63,697 nucleotides of DNA from an uncultured Desulfuromonadales bacterium. Its GTDB lineage: Bacteria; Desulfobacterota; Desulfuromonadia; Desulfuromonadales; Geopsychrobacteraceae. Numbering within the stretch: position 1 is the first letter of the stretch; each line of letters starts with the position of its first letter. This document shows positions 50,901 through 61,200 of this stretch, piece by piece. The position numbers were made by a program, and so were the translations under genes. The DNA is taken from NCBI GenBank assembly GCA_945787295.1, contig CALZHQ010000021.1:1-63697 (forward strand), read 5' to 3'. The notes below the pieces were generated by a model. That model was given only the letters and a program-made list of their open reading frames with translations. It did no database searches and was not told the DNA's origin.

Positions 50901-53072
50901 GGTTTTATTGCTGACATGGTAAACCGGATCGATATGGCCGTTCTCATCCATACTGCCGGCCGGAGCCTGACCCTCGATATGACAGGTGTCACAGGTCCCA
51001 TCATCGGTCTTGATGGTCAGGAGATGACAGTTATCACAGGAAAAATTGGTCTGCAGATGACGCACATGGGAGTTGGCATTACTGGTTCCGGGGCCGGTGT
51101 TTGCATACATCGGGGTGGCATTCATCCACTCCTTGCCGAGCGGCCAGGCTGTGATGACCTTGCCTCCTCCAGAGCCATCGTGGCAGGTAATGCAATCACC
51201 CTGATGACCATGGCAACTATCGCAATGGGACACGCCAGTTTCCCAGAATAGATCGACCACATTTGCGTTGGCGTCCCGGCCATCACTGTGGCAATAGAGA
51301 TTGAGGCAATTACGATCATTGCTGTCGTAGGTCGGGTCGGGACGACCGACAACATTCCAATTCGGGTCGATAACCACATCTTTTAGTTCATTGACATGCT
51401 TACCACCCGACTTGATCGTGCCCGCCGCATCCGCAGTGTCGAAGTGGCAGTGATCGCAGCTATATTGGCGGATCCACTTCTTACTGGTCAGAATATCGTG
51501 CGTACCGCTGGTCATCTTGTAGTTGTCAGACCCCAGGGCGGGATCCGGATCAACCAGGTCGCCGTGGCAATCGATACAGGTCGTTGCAGTGCTATCGGAC
51601 CAGGCGACATCCCGGTTCGGCCCGCCACCTGCCCCATCGCTGTGGCAATAGAGATTATCGCAGGCCCTGGTAGCGGCGGTGTAATCACCGGTCGCAATGC
51701 TGACATCCCTGGCATCATTGACATGCAGGGTATTGTCGCTAATGGTGCTGCTATCGCTGACGGTTGTCGCATGGCACTTGGAGCAGTCAAAGTTGTAGAG
51801 AGAGCCGACATGCTTGGGATGATTGCTACTTAGAGTGGTGTCGTCCCCGGCATCGTCATGACAGGAGGAGCAGGTCATCGCTGCGCCGCCCCAGGTCGGG
51901 TCGTTGTAGGAGATGGCGCCATCAAAAGGGTTGCCGTTACTGTGGCAGTAAACCGACTGGCAACTGACGTAAGCCGGGTTAGCGACATAACCACCGCCTT
52001 CGGTGTAGCGGCTGGTCTGGTCGGCATCGATGTAGGATGCTCCGGTCAAGCGGGTTTCTGCTGGGTCGAAACTGATTTCCGACAAACCGCTCAGATGGTC
52101 TGCAGCCTGATGACAGGCTGGGCAACTGAGCGGTGCCAAAATTCGTCCAGCATCCAGGTGCGCCGGATGGCTGTTCCATGCCGGAGGATTGGCATGGCAA
52201 CCATTACAGCCGGCAACAAAACCTTCCTTGTGGTTGTGACACTTGATGCAGTCGCTCTTGTTGTAGTGAGAAGTCCCGCCCGGCTGGCCGGTGGTGTCGT
52301 AACGGTGATAATCGGTCTGGGAATGGCAGGCTTCGCAAATGTTGCTGGAGATAGTCGCTGTTGCGCGGCTGTCATCACCCAGATCGCTACTGCCGCTCAC
52401 AAGTGAAGTCAAAACAACGGCACCGGTATCAACCTCAATCGGCAACTGATCACTGCTGCTGCCATCTGTGACGACCAGAGCGGATTTTACTCTTTTGACG
52501 TTTGTCGTGTCCTTCTGATGACAGGTTCCACAGGAGAAACTGCCATATTTTCCCCCACTGATTCCCCAGCCGCCATTACCAGACCATCTGCCCGAACCGG
52601 TAGAGAGGGAGGTATGAATCAGAGGGTTAAACGGCTTTATTCCGGTGAAAGAACGGACATCGTCGGCCATATCACTGTCAATTATCGTGATACGCACCTG
52701 ATAGGCAGACTGATTTGTCAGGTCGGAAATCGTAAAAAGATAAGGAGAAGCCGCATGCCCAAGGGCAGCGCTGCCGAGCAGATCGCTCCAGTCGTCGCCA
52801 TCCTCGTCCCACTCGATCAAGAGACTGTTATTCGCATTGTCATCGTCTGTATAACTGACTGAAACCGAGATCTCTTTGCTGCTTCCGGCCAGCGTATAGT
52901 CGCCCGGTGTCGTCACAACGAGAGCAAGAGCCGACAGTGCGGAAGTCAGCACTAACAGGCCGGAAACAAAGAGAAACAGGCAGCATTTCCTCAGTGGATA
53001 GCTACTCTTCTCCCTACCACAGGCACAACCGTTTTTGGCTACAAACAACACAGAGGTCCTCCCCCGAGACAC
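47919..53072 (-). CDS. large multiheme c-type cytochrome (CxxCH/CX4CH)
   Basis: A 1717-residue secreted protein. A long n-region and signal segment (CLFLFVSGLLVLTSALSALA) precede a beta-sandwich (~50-165), then the heme part. I count about 31 CxxCH and 5 CX4CH sites (e.g. CQSVYCH, CDNLYCH, CLNLYCH), a pattern known from Geobacter CxxxxCH/CxxCH cytochromes. The last expected motif reads WPDCH, with the first Cys lost. Such proteins carry electrons in the outer envelope to external acceptors. The gene precedes and overlaps the giant FN3 frame (ATGGTAA), so the two probably share an mRNA. No maturation gene is nearby. Confidence 0.93.
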   Translation of the reverse strand: MSRGRTSVLFVAKNGCACGREKSSYPLRKCCLFLFVSGLLVLTSALSALALVVTTPGDYTLAGSSKEISVSVSYTDDDNANNSLLIEWDEDGDDWSDLLGSAALGHAASPYLFTISDLTNQSAYQVRITIIDSDMADDVRSFTGIKPFNPLIHTSLSTGSGRWSGNGGWGISGGKYGSFSCGTCHQKDTTNVKRVKSALVVTDGSSSDQLPIEVDTGAVVLTSLVSGSSDLGDDSRATATISSNICEACHSQTDYHRYDTTGQPGGTSHYNKSDCIKCHNHKEGFVAGCNGCHANPPAWNSHPAHLDAGRILAPLSCPACHQAADHLSGLSEISFDPAETRLTGASYIDADQTSRYTEGGGYVANPAYVSCQSVYCHSNGNPFDGAISYNDPTWGGAAMTCSSCHDDAGDDTTLSSNHPKHVGSLYNFDCSKCHATTVSDSSTISDNTLHVNDARDVSIATGDYTAATRACDNLYCHSDGAGGGPNRDVAWSDSTATTCIDCHGDLVDPDPALGSDNYKMTSGTHDILTSKKWIRQYSCDHCHFDTADAAGTIKSGGKHVNELKDVVIDPNWNVVGRPDPTYDSNDRNCLNLYCHSDGRDANANVVDLFWETGVSHCDSCHGHQGDCITCHDGSGGGKVITAWPLGKEWMNATPMYANTGPGTSNANSHVRHLQTNFSCDNCHLLTIKTDDGTCDTCHIEGQAPAGSMDENGHIDPVYHVSNKTKDVVFKDGGSYDGDKCSNTACHSGDHDDPRWGGRVKCLTCHRTTGPDVDNYDAFDGTQARINLTEWETSGHGRPAAAGPYPGSGNPPANFPAANPCWHCHDRTVVHEDPANPYRLVSHPQFEKRFERECVYCHMEGTDAECLGCHNAADSIATPLTAIVPPDYAPEDDHSSYVNGATSCLTVLCHPDDASRHNTESGTWTPAQKDDIKNQYVMMGVCLQCHDDDDNNRCNSCHTWGGAPEDDPYKIGYDPGTGFIAGSSKASSSHFGHKHWQNYLDTGKWKGGKFCWDCHDPHGDSNIYMIQSKVATETDGTFGKPVTRADVVFTGTTGGSYAKSTGPTYDGICNVCHQNTEHFRSDYGDNHRGSRRCTDCHEHGFGGGHASGGDCGSCHQNKPIPNHLGFGLPRDCIKCHDGVIKLRMDIMRQFRGQSHHVQGENVVVENLHCYQCHWEATKFGLIDNTYHEGYNYKTGDSLPNKPSDLVIYGAGERPQTYIIDDPDPANDTAITFDATTIATDRTDIVKLSRHCLSCHNDDNNEHQPFYIEENPADPDIPPRTPRQYNDCKTPGQYAWDRQSIDARYSQNDVTDVTPWGKYSGTDVADKNIQKAFSAHGNAIANEGGWSTSTGEDEGLVSTRASSNPLQNVQCFDCHSSHGSYTTGITSSYKTFDGTYRGGNLKETQAGKGGYSVSYTAQEVTDGVNPMSPAAAQCFDCHETQNAGTKPWGYESTFGATAPIMGYRDSSRFGDGERGTQVRFPYKAGRTAMGGHLKASSALVTPPDAQHQINGSCTPCHDPHGVSPTLGDRQQYAVPLLKGTWLTSPYKEDSPQVDTVKADIAGYPKGRTSSFVNLDRKTFGTVDGNSMSAPNQMTEDDSQFAGLCLRCHPKTSLTDGTSKNSAFRSLDRVHETVKGWGSNAEHAFSCSKCHQAHVSGLPRLMRTNCLNTDHRGDVESGGPAGERYNDNYHYPSMYNVWPDCHETQTGTWNDQQWNEVTPW

Positions 53073-53548
53073 TGCGGAAGAATTCCCGCAATCCTCTAAG
53101 CGTGTGAAACAAACGATTTATTCTGTCAAAAAACGAAGCATTTTTGATTTATAAAGTTGAAATTGTTCGGCAGTAACGACCTGCTACAAAGCTAATTAAA
53201 TTTAAAACCGGATAACATCCTGAAGAGACAAGTATTAATCAAAGCAAATATTAAGCCACTTAAATAATAATATCAACATTTAAGTATACTTATTTTTAGC
53301 AGTATTTACCGGAACCTGATCGGGCAAAGAGCTATGATCTAAGAAACAACAGAGCCGACAAAAAAGACCATTTTGGTATCAATAAAAACCGATCCACCTA
53401 CCTCAAAATTGTGCTGATCGGTAAACTATCGACAAGTCAAAACGGTCAAATCCTTTAATCGGGCCAGGAATTTTTTCCGAGAGAATTTTGTCTTGCAGAA
53501 TAAGGAAAGATGGTGTAAATTCCGCACCGCTTGAAGCAACATGCTCAA
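53073..53548. other. A/T-rich intergenic region upstream of the cytochrome gene
   Basis: About 475 bp, clearly A/T-richer than its neighbours, between the cytochrome start and tRNA-Asp. It must hold the cytochrome promoter. A c-di-GMP (GEMM) riboswitch, common in front of such genes in Geobacter, was looked for and not recognised. No ORF is supported. Confidence 0.5.
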
Positions 53549-53625
53549 GGGGCTGTAGTAGAGTTGGTTACAACGCCGGCCTGTCACGCCGGAGGTCGCG
53601 GGTTCAAGTCCCGTCAGCCCCGCCA
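53549..53625 (+). tRNA. tRNA-Asp (GTC)
   Basis: Acceptor GGGGCTG pairs with CAGCCCC, followed by G and an encoded CCA. The anticodon arm GCCGG-CCTGTCA-CGCCGG region places GTC in the loop, and the T loop is GGGTTCAAGTCCC. All arms pair. The CCA end is in the genome. Confidence 0.96.
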
Positions 53626-53633
53626 TAAAAATC

Positions 53634-53667
53634 AAGCGGTTAGCCGATATCGGTTAACCGCTTTTTT
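53634..53667 (+). terminator. terminator after tRNA-Asp
   Basis: AAGCGGTTA...TTAACCGCTT with inner CCGATATCGG pairing, followed by TTTT, immediately downstream of the tRNA. Confidence 0.85.
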
Positions 53668-53671
53668 AGTT

Positions 53672-53701
53672 TGTGCCCATCCTGTGCCCACGTTGTGCCC
53701 A
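53672..53701 (+). repeat. three 8-bp direct repeats at 11-bp spacing
   Basis: TGTGCCCA occurs at 53672, 53683 and 53694, with 3 bases between copies. Such short repeats next to a tRNA 3' end may be relics of an integration site. Nothing else nearby supports an integrase. Confidence 0.6.
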
Positions 53702-54039
53702 GAATTTTTGGATTTGACCGTCGGTTCCTTTCAATCACAACCCCTGCGAAACCGAAGGTCAGCATTTTTTGACCATCGGACTTTTCCGGGCACGGTGCCC
53801 ACCTATTCCCAATAAGTTGTGAAAAAAAATAAACGTGCCAAGCACTTCTTACTGAAAAATCAGTGGTTGGAAATGGGCAGTTTTGACCTTTGGCACAAGT
53901 CAAAACTGCCATATACTTGGAAATCCAATGCCACTGAGGGGAAAACCTTTCGCAAAGTGAATTTTTGATTCCTAACGCCAACTTCTGGGTAAAAGTTGGC
54001 CCAGGAATTGTCCTAAAACTTACTATACTGTAGGGACTG

Positions 54040-54205
54040 GGAGCATCAATCGGCGGGCTATCAACCGGCCAGAGACTAACCATGCAGCGCCACGGAATCT
54101 CTCAGGAGTTTGCAACTGTCCAGTTACGATACCCAAGGGCCAGCCAGACAAGAGGAGACAGCTCCTCCGCAAAACACGACAGGCAGAGAAGGGTCAAGGA
54201 TAGAT
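54040..54205 (-). pseudogene. frameshifted remnant of a carboxypeptidase-regulatory-like protein (copy D)
   Basis: Minus-strand reading has signal-like LTLLCLSCFA in one frame, VTGQLQTPERFRGAA in another, and MVSLWPVDSPPIDAPS in a third. The pieces match GQLAVAEVNSCRGMVSLWPV of copy B and VTGTLRAEGMSRYLGHAALW of copy C in order. At least two frameshifts and one stop are present. Confidence 0.6.
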
Positions 54206-54283
54206 AACTGCTTTGTCATTTTAACCCCTAACAACCTCCTGAAATCGGCAATCACCCACTGATGTGGATTAAGCCAGAGCTGA

Positions 54284-55132
54284 CTAGCGGCGTGGTTCTA
54301 AAACGCCCAATGGTTTGCCCTGACCTGATTCGTTCGACGGCAAACGGCGGACCACGACCTTGACATCCTGTGGCACACCGGCCTGCACATCAACAAACTC
54401 AGGCATATCGTTGGGATACAACACCTGGTAACGCTCATCCACCGGAGCTGTACCATCAATTTTTTTCCGAACCCGGTTTAAGAAAACCTGTTCAGGTTTG
54501 GCAAGTGGTAACAGAAAACGACCCTCTTCATCAGTTTTATCTGACACTCCACTCGGTATCTGGCCACGAGCGTCTGAAACATTTGCAAAAACCATGACTC
54601 CGACCACCGGCTTGCCCTCTTCATCGACAACCTGTCCCTTCAGCCGGGCTCCACGACGCCCGACAAACCCCTGATACTCCCATGCGGAGGCCTGCACCCC
54701 GACATCGGTCGTCTCACCCGCCTTGACTTCAACCTGCAGAGCTTGCCCCGCGATTTCAGGGAGCATAAAGATCAGATCCCCTGGCTGCGGTGGGCCGATG
54801 ACCGAGCCAATTCGTTTTCTCACCACCCCCCCGAGATAGTAGTGCCCCGGTGTGGCTTTCAGGGTAAAGGTGCCGCTTTGATCAATATCTTCGACAAAAT
54901 CAGGGACAATGATGAAGCTACTCGGAGCCGGCGTACCGAGTTCAACCTTCCATAATGCGGCATGGCCAAGATAACGGCTCATGCCCTCTGCGCGGAGCGT
55001 TCCAGTAACCGTGCCGGTTGGCTCCTCAAAATTACTGTTAATTTCAGTGAAACCGAGACAGTTGCTTAATACAAACATTACAACCAGGTAACGCATCACT
55101 GCCGCGAAATAATCATTTTCCACCCTACTCAT
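54284..55132 (-). CDS. carboxypeptidase-regulatory-like secreted protein (copy C)
   Basis: A 282-residue protein with an N-terminal hydrophobic segment (YLVVMFVLSNCLGF). Early motifs are VTGTLRAEGMSRYLGHAALW and GHYYLGGVVRKRIGSVIGPP, the latter matching copies A and B. The CarboxypepD_reg-like part has RLKGQVVDEEGKPVVGVMVF (~163-182). GGAG lies 8 bases before ATG 55132; a Met 12 codons later is an alternative. It lies 143 bp after the second giant gene, as copy B follows the first. Confidence 0.8.
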   Translation of the reverse strand: MSRVENDYFAAVMRYLVVMFVLSNCLGFTEINSNFEEPTGTVTGTLRAEGMSRYLGHAALWKVELGTPAPSSFIIVPDFVEDIDQSGTFTLKATPGHYYLGGVVRKRIGSVIGPPQPGDLIFMLPEIAGQALQVEVKAGETTDVGVQASAWEYQGFVGRRGARLKGQVVDEEGKPVVGVMVFANVSDARGQIPSGVSDKTDEEGRFLLPLAKPEQVFLNRVRKKIDGTAPVDERYQVLYPNDMPEFVDVQAGVPQDVKVVVRRLPSNESGQGKPLGVLEPRR

Positions 55133-55275
55133 TCACCCAGCTCCATGCCCCGGATCGGCTGAAGCAAGGAGAGCAGTTTCCGTCGCTCTCTGCGCAGATC
55201 GGTGGTCGCCCCGACCAGGCTGGCGCAAGCTCCGACATTCACTCTGCGGATTGACCTTCTCAAAGACACGTCTCA

Positions 55276-58200
55276 TTATGGCCAGCAGGTTCCATCCCCC
55301 TCCGTATAAGTTGGGGTCGTTTCGACAGCAACACTGCTATAGTTACTCACATCACTTCCACGATAGCTACGAACCCGATAAGTGTATTCGGTTTCAGGGT
55401 CAATCGATCTGTAATCTACATACATCGACGTATTCGCAGGCAGGTCAACAATCTTCCAGAAACCTCCATGGATCAACTGGATCTCGACCTCATAGCCATC
55501 TTCATCCGTAGCGACATCGCTCCAGTTCAGTATAATCTTCCGCGAACCATCAGCGAGTGCCGTCAAGCTTGCCCCCGGCGTTGCGGGCAAGGTTTGGTAT
55601 TCCGCGATGTTGCTGTCGTCTGAGGTCCATCCCTGAGTAGCAGTCTTATATGCCTGAACCCGATAGCGGTAGATTGTCGATGCCTGCAAACCGGTATGGC
55701 TGTAGGTGGTGACATTCGCACCTACCGAAGCGAGGGGAGCAAAGTCAGTACCGCCACATCCGCTACCTGTACAGAAATCAATATGGAAGCCACTCTCGTC
55801 GATGTTCGTATCGGACCAGTTGAGATTGACTTGAGTGTCTCCAACGCCAGTGGTCGTAAGTGATGTCGGCGTCTGCGGTGTGATAGTTGTCGCTTCAGCC
55901 GCATTGCTGTATCCGGAATCCCAAGGAACGACTCCGTTCTTGGCCTTCACCCGATAGCTATAGGTTGTAGTGTGGGCAACACTGGTATCCGAATAGTTGG
56001 TAACATTCACACCTAGCTCATCGATCAGGACGAAATCGAGACACCCACTACCAAGACAACGTTCCACAACCATATTAGTTTCGCTGACCGTGTTGTCAGT
56101 CCAGCTCAGATCGATCCGGGTGGTGTTAACAGCAGTCGCAACCAGATTATCCGGCCCAATCAATGTCGTCGTTCCTGGAATTGGCGGTGCCGTGTTATCA
56201 GACACCCATGAATGGTTCGCGGTTTTGTACGCCCGGACCTGGTAGTAATAGGTTGTTTCGTGCAGCAATGGAGTATCATCATAGCTGGTCACGTCTGCTG
56301 CCAGAACAAAGGTGTCTTCCACACTAGCACAAGCACTATCCAGACAGCGATCCAGTTGGAAGCCGGACTCGTCAATATTGGGATCCGTCCAGGATACGTT
56401 CAATTCGATTTCCGAAATCCTGGTCACCGTCACACCGGGCGGAGTCTGCTTGCTAGGTGTGGTAGCGGTGGCCGGTCCAATCCAAGCTGTTCCCCAAATT
56501 GGTACAGTTGTTTTTACAGACTTGATGCGATAGTTGTAGGTTGTATTTTCCGCAACATCGATGTCTGAATAACTAGTTGAGCCAGCAGGAAGTTGCTGAA
56601 TTTCCAGATAATTACTGCAATCAACACCTTCGCAACGCTCCAAGATCATAGCTGTCTCTGTTGCAGTGTTGTCTGTCCAGCTCACATCGATCCGGGTAGT
56701 GTTAATTGGCGTAGCAGTAAAGCCACCCGGGGGTTGTATGACTGTTATTTCCGGAGCGGACGGCGTGGTGGAATCAGTCATCCAAGAATTTATCGCCGTC
56801 TTGTATGCCCGGACCTGATAGTAATAGGTTGTGTCGTGCACCAGAGAGGCATCGGAATAGCTGGTCACGTCTGCATTTAAGTAGAATGTGTCTTCTACGC
56901 TGGCGCAAGCACTATCCAGACAGCGATCCAACTCGAAGCCGGTCTCGTCGTTACTATTGTCAGTCCAAGTCACATCCAGTTGGACTTCCGAGACCCAGGT
57001 GACCGCCAAATTGGAAGGTGTAAACGTGCTTATGCTTTCCGTTGCTACTTCGGCTTCGTTACTATAGCTAGTCTGCCAAGATGGTACGGTCGTCTTTTTC
57101 GCAGCGACTCTATAGTTATAGGTTATTCCTTCACTAACACCGATATCAGAATAGCTGGTAACATCTGCGCCCAACTCGGCTATCTCACTGAAATCACTAC
57201 ACAGACTACCTGTGCACCGTTCCACAACCATATTGGTTTCGCTGACAGTGTTGTCGGCCCAACCCAGGTCAATCTGGGTGGTGTTAATCGGCGTCGCAAC
57301 AAGGTCGCTCGGTGCAGTCGGGGTTGTGGTTTCACAGACCGGTGGCGAGGTGTAGTCAGTCACCCATGAGCTTGTCGCTGTTTTATAAGCCCTAACCTGA
57401 TAGCAATAAGTCTGACCAGGTGCCAATCCTATATCGGAATAATTAACGACGTCGGCTCCTAGAGTATGGGTGAAATCCACTGTCGTACAACTACTGTCCA
57501 AGCAGCGATCAAGGTGGAAACCGGTCTCGTCGTTGCTATTGTCGGTCCAAGAGGCATCCAACTGTGATTCCGAGACCCAAGTCACCATCAGGTTGGTCGG
57601 CGCAAGCTTAGCAGGGGTTGCAACATCCCCAGACATTGTCCATGCAGTCACCCACGGTTTTGGAGCGGTCGATTTTTCCGCACGGATGCGATAATTGTAG
57701 GTCGTCCCTTCACTGACGCTGTCATCGGTATAGGTGGTAATACCCGGACCCAACACAGTCAACGGACTGAAATCGATACAGCCGCTACCCACACAACGTT
57801 CCACAGCAAAACTGGTCTCGCTGACAGTGTTATCGGTCCAGCTCAGATCGATCTGGGTGGTGTTGATCGGGGTAGCAAAAAAATCACTCGGCGCTACCGG
57901 AGTCGTGTCAGCAGGGGCCTGAGCCGAAGGATCGGATTCCCATGATTGTGTCGCGTCCTTGTAAGCACTAACCTGGTAATAGTAATTGGGCTCGTCAGGG
58001 AGCACCGAGGTGTCACTAGAGGAGGTTACATTTGCTCCTGTGGTATCTATAAGTACGCAAGAACTATCCAAACAACGCTCCAGCTTAAAACCGGTTTCGT
58101 CGATATTGCTGTCACTCCAGGACAGATCGACCTGGATTTCCGAAACAACAGTCACTGTCAGAGCAGTAGGAGTTTGCTTGGCAGGCGTCGTCGATTCAGC

Positions 58201-61200
58201 TGTGTTACTAGGATCAGTGTCCCAAACCCCTAATTTCCTGGCCCTGACACTATAAGTGTAAGTTGTATTTTCACTAACGGTGTCATCAGAATAGCTGGTT
58301 GTGTTCTCCGGGAGAATATCGAACTCTGTGGGAGTGCACCCACTACCAGCACAGCGTTCCACAACCATATTCGTTTCACTGGCGGTATTGTCTGTCCAGG
58401 TTAGATCAATCCGGGTGGTGTTAAACGGCGTGGCAACAAGATCGCTCGGCGCTGGTGGTTGTGGGGTTGTGACCTCTCTCGGTTCCCAACTGGTCCACCA
58501 ACCACAGGTTGCAGTTTTGTATGCCCGCAGCCTGTAAGTATAAGTACCTCCGGGAACCAGGTTCCCATCGATAAGCCCGGACACCCCACTGCTGACCGCC
58601 GTAAAATCGGTATCGTTAACACAGACGGTTAGGTCACCGACACATTTTTCCAGCACGTAAGCTGATTCATCATCAATCGTGTCGGACCAAGTCAATTGAA
58701 CTTGGACCTCGGACAAAGCTGTCGCAGCAAAATCAGCCGGAGTGACAGGTAGTATCGGTTGAACATCTAACTCCTGGACCCAGCTTGAATTCGGCTGTCC
58801 AGTAATCTGCGCGGCGATCTGGTAGCTATAAGTCTGGCCGGCACAGACTGACGTGTCTGACTCACTGGTTTCATCTGCAGCGGGGAATGACAGATCATCA
58901 TAATTGTTGCAGCCAGGGCCAGTACAACGTTGAATAACGAAATTGGTTTCCCCAACAGAATTGTCGGTCCAGATGCAATCGACTTGGGTCGAGTTGGAGG
59001 GTGTACAGACAAAAGTACTAGGCGGTGGCAATACAGGAGTCGTTATATAACTAATTGGCAAGGTCCCGTCACTGACAGCCTGACAATTCCCGTTAGAATA
59101 GCTTTTTACCTGGTAGCCATATGTGGTTCCTGGACTCAGTGCAGCATCCGTATAAGACTTGTAATCGACAGGCCCGGTATTGAATCTGTCCAGGGCTTCC
59201 GCATTGCTCAAGACCCGGTCATAGACCTTCACCTCATCAAGTCTGCCTTGAAAATTGTAGACGTAGGATGTCGAATAAGTCCCCCGCCGGCCGATCGTCA
59301 CGTTCGCATCACTGGTGTCGAAAGAGATGGCCGCCATATTCCAGGTATATTCATCACCGTTTCTGTATAACGTGACACCGTTCGCAGGATCGAAGGTGAC
59401 GACAATGTGCTGCCAAGTGTAGAGTGTTGCAGGAATCGTGGTCGCATAAATACCACTTCCATTCATGATGTACCAATTACCGTAACGATAGAGGAGGCTC
59501 CAGTCATAGGCGCCGGAGCCGCCGTCGGTACTGATCGCATACTTATAGTAAGAATTGTTGGTGTCCGGATAGGCCCAAAGTTCGAAGGTCACCCCCGTCG
59601 AAGTTGCCGACTGGTCAATATTGACCGGGGTATTGAGGTAATCGTTATTTGAAATATCGGCGGCACCATTGTACTGACCGGCGATCGTAACAAGGCCGGA
59701 ACCGGTACCATGATTATCGTTCCCAGAATTGTCCTTGACCGCACCGGTCCCGTTTAAGACTGACTCGTCCAGTGAATAGGACAGCAGCAGACTGGGATCG
59801 GCCGCGATATCAGCGATTTGTGTACCAGGGATACAGCTATCTCCTTCACAGCGGTCAATCTGGAAACCATCAAAAGCGTCACCAGCCATGTCCCAACTCA
59901 GGTCGGCAGTGACCTCTGACGTCTGAGTTGCGATGAAGGTTATTGGAATTTCCTGCTCTGGAACGGCGACATCCAGAATCGTGGAATCGATTGTCCATTC
60001 GTCTGCGCCTTTGTAGGCCTGAACGAGGTAACGATAATTGATCCCTTCACACACGGTATCATCAACATAGCTGGTGCTATCCGCAGGCAGGGTGGCAAGA
60101 AGGGTCCCCGGCGTGCAGGACGCACCCTCACAGCGATAGATCCTGAACCCTGTTTCAGTGGCAGTCTCATCGGTCCAACTGAAACTTACCTGGGTCGGTA
60201 ATAACTCACTAGTGCTCAGACCACTCGGCGCAATAAGCGTTGTAGTCCCAGCCTCTATCGGTGTGTAAGTGTACACTGGAAGCTCGGTGCAACTCATGGT
60301 CTTGTACGGAGTAACCCGGTAACTGTAGGTTGTATTGATTTCAAGAGCCGTATCGTCATAGAATCCGAAATTTGCCAAAGCGTTACCGATATGACTAAAC
60401 TCACTGTCTTCATCACAGGCAGTTCCGGTTCCCGTACACCGCTCTATCCTGAAACCCGTTTCGTCATTGCTGTTATCGGTCCACGTCAATTTGAGCTGTA
60501 CCTCAGAAATCCGCGTAACACTAAATCCTCCCGGTGCAACCGGGTTAGGCACTACAGTGTCTGGAACAAAGTCACTATAGGGCGTACTCCAGCCGATAGC
60601 GATACGAGCCTTGATCCGGTAACTATAAGTTTTCCCGGGGCACGCGGTATAATCGATGTAAGAGGTCGAATTCTCAGGGATCTCATTATCAATTAATTCG
60701 TATGAACTCCAATGATCCACAAGCCAAGTACGACGCTCGAGGGTAAAATAATCTTCGTTGGCAGTGTTATCCTGCCAAATCAGTTGAACGGTCGAGGTAG
60801 TGGGTGCATTCGCGCTCACTGGAGTCGGCGCAGCAGGGTTTTCGGTGGTTGCGTCATCGTAAACCCAACGGGAGCTATCGCCACTGGCGTTGACAGAGCG
60901 AATCCGGTAGGTGTAGGTCGAACCGGTACCCAGCCCGAGATCGGAATAACCGGTTGTATTTGCAGGGCGTGACATCAGAAAACCAAACTCGCTATCTTCA
61001 TCACAGTCAGCCCCGGAGCCAAAGCAGCGCTCAATCTCGAATCCAGTTTCATTGTCTGAATTATCGCCCCAGGAAAGTGCGATCTGGTCGTACAATTGCG
61101 TCGCAACAAAAGGAACCGGTGCCTGCATAGCATCGCCAGCGGTCAGGAAGACAATATAGTCAGTATCGTTGCTGGCAGTGGACGTATAACCGGCGACAAA

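Noticed and set aside
53073..53420. c-di-GMP riboswitch upstream of the multiheme cytochrome
   Set aside because: I looked for the conserved GEMM core by eye and did not find it.
53426..53635. Minus-strand ORF containing a GLEPATSGVTGRR-like string
   Set aside because: It is the antisense of tRNA-Asp, a well-known spurious annotation.
53640..54083. Single 147-residue minus-strand protein
   Set aside because: It is a chance frame across the tRNA terminator and a frameshifted remnant; only its first part matches a real family.
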